This document shows, piece by piece, positions 24,829 to 34,100 of a DNA stretch of 64,000 nucleotides; position 1 is the stretch's first letter; each line of letters opens with the position of its first letter. The position numbers were made by a program, and so were the translations under genes. Source of the stretch: DATILL01 sp035476575 (lineage in GTDB: Bacteria > Actinomycetota > Actinomycetes > Mycobacteriales > JACQDL01); NCBI GenBank assembly GCA_035476575.1, contig DATILL010000006.1, forward strand, positions 17,638 through 81,637, written 5' to 3'. The notes beneath the pieces were generated by a model. That model worked only from the letters and a program-made list of their open reading frames with translations, was not told the origin of the DNA and searched no databases.

Positions 24829-26256
24829 ATGAGGCTGACGATCATCGGTGGCGGAGGGTTTCGGGTGCCCCTGGTATACCAGGCGCTGCTGGACCCGCCG
24901 GGCTGTGCGCCGCTGGTGGATGAGGTCGCGCTGTACGACGCCGACCCGGGCCGGGTGGCCGCGATCGGCCCGGTGCTGGCCGGGCTGGCGGAGCGGGCCA
25001 GGCCGGCGGGTACGGCGGGGCGAGCGGGTACGGCGGGTGACCGACCGGCCGCGCCGCAGGTGTTGGCCTGCCCGACCCTCGACGAGGCGCTGGCCGGCGC
25101 GCAGTACGTCTTCTGCGCGGTCCGCGTCGGCGGGCTGCGCGGGCGGGTCGTGGACGAGCGGGTCGCCCTCGACCTCGGCCTGCTCGGGCAGGAGACCACC
25201 GGGGCAGGCGGCGTCTGTTATGGCCTGCGCGGCGTACCGGTCATGGACAGCATCGCGACCCGGATCGCGGCGCGGGCCCCGGACGCCTGGACGATCAACT
25301 TCACCAACCCGGCCGGCCTGGTCACCGAGGCGATGGGCGCGGTGCTCGGCGACCGGGTGATCGGGATCTGCGACTCGCCTGCCGGGCTGCTGCGTCGGGT
25401 CGCCTGGCTGCTCGGCGTGCGGCTGGAGCGGGTCTGGTTCGACTACGCCGGGCTGAACCACCTGGGCTGGCTGCGCGCGGCGTACGTTGACGGCCGGGAC
25501 CGGCTGCCGGGGCTGCTGGCCGACCCGGTGGCGCTGGGCCGGATCGAGGAGGGGCGGCTGTTCGGCCCGGACTGGCTAGGCGAGCTGGGGATGATCCCGA
25601 ACGAGTACCTGTACTACTACTACTACACCCGCGAGGTGATCGCGGCGATCCGGGCCGGCGGGCAGACCCGGGGGGAGCTCCTGGCCGGCCAGCAGGGCGC
25701 CTTCTACGCCCGGCTGGCAGCGGGGGGCCGGGCCGGCATCGAGCCCGAGCGAGCGGCCGCGGAGTGGGCCCGGGTGCGGGCCGAGCGGGACGCGACCTAT
25801 CTGGCCGAGGCGCCGCGCGGGTCGGCGGCGGACGGCGAGCCGGCCGGCGGTGGGTACGAGCAGTTGGCAGTGGCGGTCATGGCCGCGCTGGCCGGACGGG
25901 CGCCGTCGACGCTGGTGCTGAACGTGCGCAACCGGTCGGCACTGTCTGCTGTGGACCATGCCGCGGTGGTCGAGGTGCCGTGCCTGGTCGACGGCAACGG
26001 CGCCCATCCGGTCGCGGTCGGAGAGCTGCCGGCGGGCGCTGGTGCCCTGGTCGCCGCGGTCAAGGCGGCGGAGCGCGCCACCATCGAGGCGGCCCGGTCC
26101 GGCTCGCGGTCGGCGGCGGTCCGGGCGCTCGCACTGCACCCGCTGGTCGACTCGGTGGACACCGCCCGGCTACTGCTGAACGGCTACGCGGCCGGCCACC
26201 CCGAGCTGGCCCACCTCGCCCCAACAACAAAAGGTCACCACACGGCGCACAGGTGA
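24829..26256 (+). CDS. Family 4 glycoside hydrolase (6-phospho-beta-glucosidase-like)
   Basis: The 475-residue product has an NAD-binding Rossmann start 'LTIIGGGGFRVP', 'INFTNPAGLVTEA', the Mn-ligand Cys181 in 'GICDSPAGL', His211 in 'LNHLGWL', and a Tyr-rich segment 'EYLYYYYYTRE' near 265-275 that supplies the conserved Tyr. GH4 enzymes hydrolyse 6-phospho-glycosides by an NAD- and Mn-dependent oxidation-elimination route. It is divergent from the PfkB kinase gene. The last codons ('TTKGHHTAHR') are encoded by the 50-bp repeat element starting at 26232, so the natural C-terminus has been replaced or extended by the repeat. Confidence 0.93.
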   Translation: MRLTIIGGGGFRVPLVYQALLDPPGCAPLVDEVALYDADPGRVAAIGPVLAGLAERARPAGTAGRAGTAGDRPAAPQVLACPTLDEALAGAQYVFCAVRVGGLRGRVVDERVALDLGLLGQETTGAGGVCYGLRGVPVMDSIATRIAARAPDAWTINFTNPAGLVTEAMGAVLGDRVIGICDSPAGLLRRVAWLLGVRLERVWFDYAGLNHLGWLRAAYVDGRDRLPGLLADPVALGRIEEGRLFGPDWLGELGMIPNEYLYYYYYTREVIAAIRAGGQTRGELLAGQQGAFYARLAAGGRAGIEPERAAAEWARVRAERDATYLAEAPRGSAADGEPAGGGYEQLAVAVMAALAGRAPSTLVLNVRNRSALSAVDHAAVVEVPCLVDGNGAHPVAVGELPAGAGALVAAVKAAERATIEAARSGSRSAAVRALALHPLVDSVDTARLLLNGYAAGHPELAHLAPTTKGHHTAHR

Positions 26257-26368
26257 CCACCCGGGCGGGCCAGGCCCCGATAGGTCACCACACGGCGCAC
26301 AGGTCACCACACGGGCGGCCCAGGCCCCGATAGGTCACCACAACGCCGAGAGGTGACCACACGGTCAG
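26232..26368. repeat. 50-bp-period AGGTSACCAC repeat array, site 2
   Basis: AGGTCACCAC boxes start at 26232, 26282 and 26332, exactly 50 bp apart, each followed 19 bp later by a second AGGTSACCAC box (26251, 26301, 26351). Linkers are CGGCGCAC or AACGCCGAG inside a pair, and CGGGCGG(G/C)CCAGGCCCCGAT between pairs. The array begins inside the GH4 coding sequence and ends at the stop of the LLM oxidoreductase remnant. Confidence 0.9.
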
Positions 26369-26550
26369 GCGGCGGCGTGGGGTGTGGTGGCGAGGCCGGC
26401 CAGGTCGGCCACCAGCTCGAACGAACGCTCCCGGTCGGCCGGGTCGTACGTGATCGTGTTGATCATCAGCTCGTCGGCGGCAGTAGCAGCGAGCAACTCG
26501 GTCAGGCCGCGGTGCACGGTCTCCGGTGTGCCCAGAATCTTCGCGGCCAA
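26365..26550 (-). pseudogene. C-terminal remnant of a luciferase-like (LLM) flavin oxidoreductase
   Basis: Sixty-one codons, 'ILGTPETVHRGLTELLAAT' then 'ADELMINTITYDPADRERSF' and 'ELVADLAGL', match the last part of LLM-class flavin-dependent monooxygenases ('GTPExVxxGLxxLxxxTGADELM'). The roughly 280 preceding residues, including the flavin-binding barrel, are absent, and unrelated lower-GC sequence takes their place upstream. The 3' end sits in the last box of the 50-bp repeat array. It is non-functional. Confidence 0.72.
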
Positions 26551-26987
26551 CGCATCACGTCGCTGGATACGACATCACCACCGAACTACCCCGACTCGCT
26601 GGCAGCCCGCTACCCGCACGACAACCCGCCACCGAACTCCGATACAGGCTCATCGAAGCCACCCACACCGCACGACGACGGCCACCACCCGACTGGACCA
26701 TCAGCGCCGATCCGCACCGACACGAGCCAAACCAGACGCCCCCAGTGCCAACCGAACGATCGACTACCCGGTCGATCCGTGACCGTGGAAAGGCCAGCGT
26801 TGACCGTCTGCACGCGTTACGCACTCAGCGCACCCGTCAAGGCTGTAGCCTGGACAGACTCTGGTCAGAACTTTGCCAGGCATCATGACGATGCCGGAAA
26901 TCATGGAAGGTCATGAGTATGAGTTCGATGCGGCGCTTTCGTTTGCTGGGGAAGATCGCGATACGACAAGCTGGAGGCGTCAAGTTC
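26551..26987. other. Lower-GC region without a clear gene
   Basis: The plus strand from about 26570 reads 'PATELRYRLIEATHTARRR' in a frame open to 26888, without a credible start. Composition is A/C-rich and unlike the flanks. It looks like the tail of a lost gene, perhaps from a mobile element, but no family is recognised. Confidence 0.35.
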
Positions 26988-27518
26988 ATGCGTCGGTGGC
27001 ACCAGGCGCTCGCCGTCACCGCCGTGCTGGGCACTGTCATCGTGGCGGATACCGCCGCCGCTCACGCCACCACCACCTTGGTCACCTGTACCGGCACGTC
27101 CACGGTGATGTATCAGCCGGGCCTGACCACGACCCCCAAGACAGTGCATTACGACGAGATCGATAACTTCAGCGGCTGCACCTCCACCGACACTACACTC
27201 ACCTCCGGCATCGCCTCGCTGTCGGTGGACTTCCCGAACGCCACCTGCAACGGCCTGGCCGGAACATTCACGTACCCCGCCTACCCGATCGTCTGGAACG
27301 ACGGGCAGACCAGCACCCTGTCACTGACATTCACCGACGTCATCGCGCTAGGCGTCGAACAGTCAACCGGAGTCGGCGCCGTGACCGCAGGCCGGTTCCA
27401 GGGCGCCACCGCGACCGTCACTCTGATCCTCACCGCACCCAACCCGTTGCAGTGCCTGACCGCACAGGGCGTCACCAGCCAGACCGGCAACGCCAGCATA
27501 GCAATCATTTCGCCCTGA
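26988..27518 (+). CDS. Small secreted protein, conserved in actinomycetes
   Basis: The product has 176 residues from ATG 26988, with GGAGGCG 8 bp upstream; upstream in-frame ATGs would bury the signal peptide. 'RRWHQALAVTAVLGTVIVA' with an Ala-x-Ala exit ('AAAHA') is a clear Sec signal. The mature part of about 145 residues is Thr/Ser/Gly-rich and beta-strand-like, with four Cys (in 'VTCTGT', 'FSGCTST', 'NATCNGL', 'LQCLTAQ') that could form two disulfides. A secreted beta-sandwich is likely. Its function is unknown. Confidence 0.8.
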   Translation: MRRWHQALAVTAVLGTVIVADTAAAHATTTLVTCTGTSTVMYQPGLTTTPKTVHYDEIDNFSGCTSTDTTLTSGIASLSVDFPNATCNGLAGTFTYPAYPIVWNDGQTSTLSLTFTDVIALGVEQSTGVGAVTAGRFQGATATVTLILTAPNPLQCLTAQGVTSQTGNASIAIISP

Positions 27519-27519
27519 C

Positions 27520-27535
27520 AAGAGCAAGGCTCTTT
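27520..27535 (+). terminator. Small stem-loop after the secreted protein gene
   Basis: AAGAGC and GCTCTT form a 6-bp stem around AAG, followed by TTTGGAGTTT, two bases after the stop codon. Confidence 0.4.
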
Positions 27536-28105
27536 GGAGTTTGATCGATAGAAGTTGGCTGTCTACCGCCAATGTCTGCACAGGTCCGGTTCGAAGGGGT
27601 CGTCGACCACCGCTGGCGGGGTAGCCGATGGTACGGCTTCGCGGATGTAGGGCTGAGTGGTCGCGGCCGCGTGGCCGCAAGCCCGGCACCGTCGCAGCGA
27701 CCCGGCCGATACCGAAGCCGAACGGCCGATTACTTGACTGTTTCGTGGACATTGCCCGACGGACCTGCTTGGTACCGACACAGTCACCATACTTCGACGC
27801 ACAAGATCAACTACGGAACCGGGGGCGCACGAATGTCCAGCCGACACACGGCGACCAAGCGGAAGATCTGCCGTTGCCTCCTTCCCGGGATCTACGGGAC
27901 ACGGCCTAGCCGCCCAGCCGCGCCCACAGGGGCATCCGCCGCAGCGTCGGCACGAGCCCGCGCCTCCCGGATCGGCGAGCGCCGGTCCGCCGCGGCGGCT
28001 GGGCCGATGGGTCAGGACGACCATGGCCATCGGCCCAGCACCGTGGCCGCTTGAGCGGTCTTGCGGACCACCCGGTGGTTCTTCAGCACCGCCACGCAGC
28101 CGCTG
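27536..28105. other. 570-bp region without a supported gene
   Basis: Neither strand shows a frame with actinobacterial codon bias. A minus-strand frame has a short Cys pair ('RRCRACGHAAAT') but is otherwise low-complexity. Nothing further can be supported. Confidence 0.4.
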
Positions 28106-31100
28106 TCACCTGCCTGGGGTGATGGCTGGGGCGGTCGGGTTGGCCGGCACTCCGAGGTAGTCGGCGAGGAGTTTGGTGATGTCGGCAATGTATGGGGTGA
28201 GCGGGTAGAGGTGGGTGGTGACCGCCTCGGTTGTCGCGGCGGTGAGGTTGGCGAGGTTGGCGAGGTTGGCGGGATTCGCCGTGACGTGGGGTCCGAGCTT
28301 GGTGATCAGGTCGTAGTCGCTGCGGAGCCCGGCGGCTCGCATCTCCTTCTGCAGTTTGCCGGCGTCGGGGTCGAGGAGGCGGCTGACGAACGTGACCCGG
28401 TGCAGGATGCGCCAGCACGGCGGTTTCTGGTTGGTTTGGTTGGCCTGCCGTAGCGACGCTGCCTGCGGGTCGGTGGCCAGCCAGTCCGGGTCGACGACCT
28501 TGCCGAAGAAGTCGTCGAAGTTGTCCTTGGTGGTGTCCAGGTAGAAGGTCATGAAACGGTAGGCGTCGACTCTGCCGGGAACGGTCTTCGGCGTGCCGTC
28601 GGCTTCGTAGACCAGTTTGCCGTCGACGTAGCGGAGCAGGTCCTGGCCGCCGGTGCAGGAGACGTCAATCTTGAACGTCTGCTTGGACTCCTTCTTCCTG
28701 GTCCGGGTGACGCTGCTGCCGCCGGACATGGACAGCTCGAACCCGAACTTGCTGCTGATGCCGCCGCCCTCCAGCTTGGCCGAGGCGCCGAAGGTGGCGG
28801 TTCCCTTGACGGAGTACTTGCCGGCGGTGGTCTGGGTGACGACGTCGGTGGTGCTGGTGGTCTCGGCAAAGTAGCCGCCCTCGGCGGTCCACAGGTAGGT
28901 GTTGGCCAGGTTGCGCCGGGCGGCGGCCTGGATGGCGCGCGCGCCGGCGGCTGCGGTGTCGCCGCGGCCGGTGTCGCGGTCCAGGCGCGGGCCGCCCATG
29001 TCCGCCAGCACCTTGTTGGCCCGCTCGAACGTCGGGTCGGCCGCGTGCGTCTCGGTTGACACCGACTCGTAGAAGCCCCGCAGCTGCTGCTCCTGGCGTT
29101 CGATGCGGCGCTTGAGGGCGTACGCCTCCCGGGGCTTGTAGTAGCTGAACTGGACGCCGCCGCCGGCGTCGGGGTAGTCGGGGTCCGGGAACGGGCGGCC
29201 GTTCAGGCCGTTGCCGATGACGCCGTCCAGGGTGCCCTGCTTGGTGTAGCGGGGGTTGATCTTGAACTTGATGAGGTTCCAGTCGCGGGGGATGTCCGGG
29301 TTGGGCACCATCCGGTAGGCGACCAGTGCCCGGTTGTGCTCCAGCCGCAGCGCGTAGACATCGGCGGTGTCCGACTGCACCACGGCGAAGCCGAGGTTGG
29401 CCGGCACCCACCGCCGGCCGACCACCGGGTTGGCCTGCTTGTTGGGGTCCTCCCAGCTGCCGGTGAGCGCCACGCTGCTGGCGCGGGTGAGGTTGCGTCC
29501 CTCAGAGACCTGCGTGTCGCTGCTCCAGGCGTTGGAGTACTCCATGCCGATGCTGGCGTTCACCGCGACGGTGACCTCGGTGACCGGGTTGGCGGTGCCG
29601 AACCCGAGCGGCGCGACGACCAGGTGCGCCTTGAACTTGCCCTCGAAGTCGTAGGTGACCTTCGCGGCCGTCTCCATGCTGTTCTCCCTGCTGGAGGACA
29701 GCGTGTTGGTGACCTCGTCGGCCTGCTCGAAGGTGACCTTGGCGGTGTCCTTGTAGTCGCCGTCCCCCGGCTTGATGACCAGGTTCTCCGACGGGACCGG
29801 CGGGGCGCCTTCGATGTAGCCGATGAGCTGGGGGTCGAACTGGGCCTGCCCGACCCACTCGCTGAGCAGGGTGCCGATCTTGTAGCCGGTGACCAGGTGC
29901 CAGCGGCCGCCCTGCTGGTAGGTGTAGCAGCGTTTGAGCACCCCGCGGATGCCGCGGCCGGGGAGCCGCTGGATGTCGGCGTACTCGGTGACCCCCGGGG
30001 CGGCGCCGATCGGCTGGTTGAAGGCGGTGCGCACGCCGGTCAGCGCGGAGCGGACCTCGGCGGAGTCGGGGGAGATCGGCGCGGTGGAGACCACGACCTG
30101 CGGCGCCTGCGCGGCCGCGGGCGGTGCCAGGTGCAGGCCGCGCAACCCCCTGTCGAGCAACTGCATCGTGGTGCCGGCGACGGTGGAGTCGGCGTCGAAG
30201 GGGTAGTAGGCGACGAGGTCGTCGGTCTTGGCCTCGCCGTGCAGCCGGGTGAAGAGGTGGTCCAGGATCTGCTCCTCGGTCCGGGCGGTCTGCCACACCC
30301 GGATCTCGTCGAGGGTGCCGTTGAACGCCTCGTCCAGGCCGCCGGCCGCGGTTGCGCGGCCGCCGATGGTGACCTGGTCGGGTCCCCAGATGCCGGAGCT
30401 GCCCATCAGGTCGGCGGCAGTGGGGTCGCCGTTGTGGTACAGCGCGAAGCGGTTGCCGGCGGGGTCGGGCGACTTGACCCAGCGCACGCCGCCGTGCAGC
30501 CGGGCCGGGTGCGCCTCAGTGCTGTCGGCGGTGATGTTGCCGGCGTGCTCGGGGAACTGCCACTGGGCGACCAGGCCCTCCGCATGGGTGGTGATCGCGG
30601 CGCCGATCTGCGCCGGGTCCCGGACCACGTTCCAGATCCGCACCTCGGACAGCACCCCGCGCAGCCCGTGCAGGCCCTCGGGCGTGAGCCCCCACCGGCA
30701 GCGCCCGATCTCCACCGGCGCGTCGTTGCCGGCCGGCTGCGGGCCGCTGTGGGAGGCGTGGATGGCGTCGTCGGACCGGCCGTTGATCGAGAAGCGGATG
30801 TCGAAGCCGGTGGAGGTGGGCTTGCGGGTGACCCCCACCTTGTAGAACACGCCCGCCTGCAGCTTCGTCGTGGACCGGTGCTGGATCAGCGTTCCGCCGG
30901 ACTCGTACATCAGCGCGAGCTCGCCCTCGGGCTGGACGTAGAGGGCGTAGGGCACGGTCTGCGCGGCGCCGCTGCTTTCGATGACGCCCTTGGAGACCAC
31001 GCCGTGCCAGACGCCCAGCGTGTCGAGCTTGACGAACGCGACGATGGTGAGGGCGCCGACGAGGTTGAGGTCGCTGGCGTTGCCGGCGTCCAGCCACGAG

Positions 31101-34100
31101 GTGCCGTCGAAGCGTGTCGCCCAGTTCTGGGTGAACGCCACCGCCAGGTGGTCCCACTGCCCGGTGGGGAACGTGTCGCGGCTGCGGACGAGTTGGTCGC
31201 CGACCGCGGCGAGGATCTGGTAGCCGCGCACCCCGGACACGACCACCTTCGGGTTGCCGGACGGGGTCGCGTCGTGCCCGTGCTTGGACAGGTCGCTGGT
31301 CTGCCGGCCGGGGAAGCTCCAGTAGGCCAGCAGCCCTGCCTCCTGCCCGGTCAGCCGGCGGCTGTAGTCCGTGCGCACCTCCTCACCGGTGCGGGCCCGC
31401 CCCCAGATCCGCACCTCGTCCATCTCGACCTTGGCCTTCGACACGCTTCCCGCTACCGGGATGGCGCCGAGCACAAGCTGGCCGCTGCCCGTGTACTGGC
31501 CCTTGGCGCGGCCCCGGAGCACCTCCTGCCCGTCGCGATAGATGACCCGGTCGCCGGTCGCCCGCTCATAGGTGCAGGCCCAGTGGTGCCAGCGGGAGTC
31601 GCTCGGGGCCGCGGTGTTCATGCCGTCGCCCCAGAAGTCGAACGTGAACTGGTTGGTCTCCCGGAACCCGATGTGCAGCGACTTCCCGGCGGTCTGGTTC
31701 TGCGTGTTCTGGGTGAGGAGGTAGTCCATCCGGCCGGCGGACGGCCGCCTGGCCCACAGCTCCACGGTAAAGTCGGTGCCGGCCAGGGCGAGCTTGGTGC
31801 CGCAGTCCAGGTAGTCGCTGGCCCCGTCGAAGGACAACGCAGTCTGGAACTGCGCGTCGGCCACGCCCAGGGTGTACTGCGCGGCGGTGGTGTCCTGCGC
31901 GGCGGGGATGTTCGCCTGCACGATGCGGGCTCTGGGGCCGGCGAAGGTCGGGTTGGCCCAGGCCTCCACGGTCAGGTCGCCGGGCATCGCCGCCCTGGTC
32001 AGCTGGGCGGCCGGCAGGGTCAGCCGCTGGGTCAGGCCGTCGAACGCGAACGCCCGCCCCGGCGCGTTGCTGTGCCAGTGGCAGCCCTCACCGGCCACCT
32101 TGCCGGCGGCGGTGCCGTTGGGCACGAGGTCGAGCGCCGCCGCGCTTTCGGCGGAGGTCGCGGTGCCGGTGGCGGCGGCCACGAGGTCGCGGGCGAACGC
32201 GATGTCGGCCGCGACCAGCAGCGAGCCCCGGTTCAGCCGGACCCCCGGGCGGCTGGCGGTTGCCCAGGTGTAGTCGTAGACCACCGCCCGCACCTCGGTG
32301 CCTGCCGACGGCGGCGAGGCGAGGCTCTCGGTCAGGATGAGCTGGTCGGGGGCGGGGGTGGAGCGGACGGCGCAGACGGTCTGGCCCACCGCGACCGGCG
32401 TGCCGGCCGCCAGTTGCCCCGTGAGCGGGGCGGCCAGCACCACGCTGTCGCCCTGCGCCTTGGCCACCGTGCCCAGCAGGACGCCGACCGGCGGGGTGCC
32501 GTTGAGGACCGCGGCGTAGTGGTCGGCGCGGCGGGGCACCTTGGTGAACGTCTCGCGGGAGGTCTGCCCGCCCTGCGTGCAGGTGACGACCACGGTGCAG
32601 CGGGCGGCGTCCGGGCCGTCAGAGACCACGACGTCCAGGTCGGGCAGGTTCAGGCCGGTGTCGCGGCTGGTCAGCCGCAGCCGTCCGGTCTTGAGCGGGA
32701 TCTCCTTGACCAGCCGGGAGACCCTGACGTCGTAGTAGGCGGCGAAGAACTGCTCGTCACCGCCGCGGAAGTACAGCGCCACGTCGCCGGTCGTGCTCTC
32801 CAGCAGGACCGGGGTGTCTTTGGTCCAGGCGAAGGTCAGCACCCCGCCGAGGACGCTCAGCCCCAGCCGGTCGGTGGCCACCCACGGCATCGGCAGCGCC
32901 ACCTCGTCACCGCCCTGCATGCGGTCGGTGAGCGCGGCCAGCGCCGCCTGCTTGTCGGCCAGCACCAGCCGCTCCGCGCCCAGCCGGCCCTGCGCGTCCT
33001 GCTGCCGCACAAGTTCCTCGATCAGCCGCAGTGCCGATCCCTCGTAGAACATGACCAGCTCCTGCCACCGCGGGTTCAGCCCGTAGAGCAGGCCCGGGAG
33101 CCACCCGTTGTCGCGCAGTTGCTTGTCCAGGGCCGGGCCCACCATGCCCAGGGTCTCCAGCGTCTGCGGCATCGCATCGGCCAGGCGCTGGTCCTCGCTG
33201 AGCTTTCCCTGGGCCAGCCGGACCTCCTGCTGCGCGGCGCTGATCGCCTCGGTCTGCTTGCTCGCAGCGGGCAGGTTGACGGCCGACAGCGCGATCCGCT
33301 GCGGCAGGAGGGCGAGCCGGCCGTCGCTGGCCACCGCGACGTCGAGGGCGGCAAGGTAGGGCCGGTCGGCCACCCCGCCCGGCGTCGGGCCGGTCGTGGC
33401 GCAGGCGAGCAGCACCCGCGCCTGCCGCTTGCTCGGCTGCGGCTGCTCGGCGTACCCGGTCGCGACGTCCTCCTGCTGGGAGTACAGGACGCTCGCCAGC
33501 CCGGAGACCACCGACCGGCCCTCGAAGGTGAACGACTCCCGGGACAGGCCGGGGCTGTCCCCCACCGGGGCGGTCGAGGCGACCCACTCCACGGTGCCGC
33601 TGAGGCTCCCCTCGCGGGGGCTGTCGGTATGGTCGCGCACCGTGGTGCCGCTACCCTCGTCGAAGCGGTAGTAGGCGGCCAGGCCCGGTTCGACGCCGGC
33701 CAGCCGGCGGGCCTGGTCACGGGCCAGGTCGCGGGCCGGCCGAGGCTGGCTCCAGACGCGGACCTCGTCGATCGTGCCGGAGAAGAAGTCCCGGTAGCCC
33801 GCCTTCGGGACCTGGCTGGCGCCGATGGAGATGAACGCCAACTGGTCCGCGGCCGGCGTGTACGGCACCGCGCGGCTGGCCACGGCGGTGCCGTTGAGAT
33901 ACAGGCTGGCGGTCGTGCCGTCCAGCACCGCGGCGACGTGGGTGTCGCGGCCGGCCGGCAGCGGGTCGGGGGAGGCCAGCGGCGCGGCGGTGCCGACCTT
34001 CAGCACCAGCGCACCCTTGGCGTCCAGGCCCAGCCGGTACAACTCCTTACCCGAGATGTCCCGGCGGGCCAGGATCACCCGGCTGGTCGTGGCCCCCGGC

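Noticed and set aside
26232..26368. Insertion sequence or transposon end
   Set aside because: No transposase, terminal inverted repeats or target duplication could be seen around the repeat.
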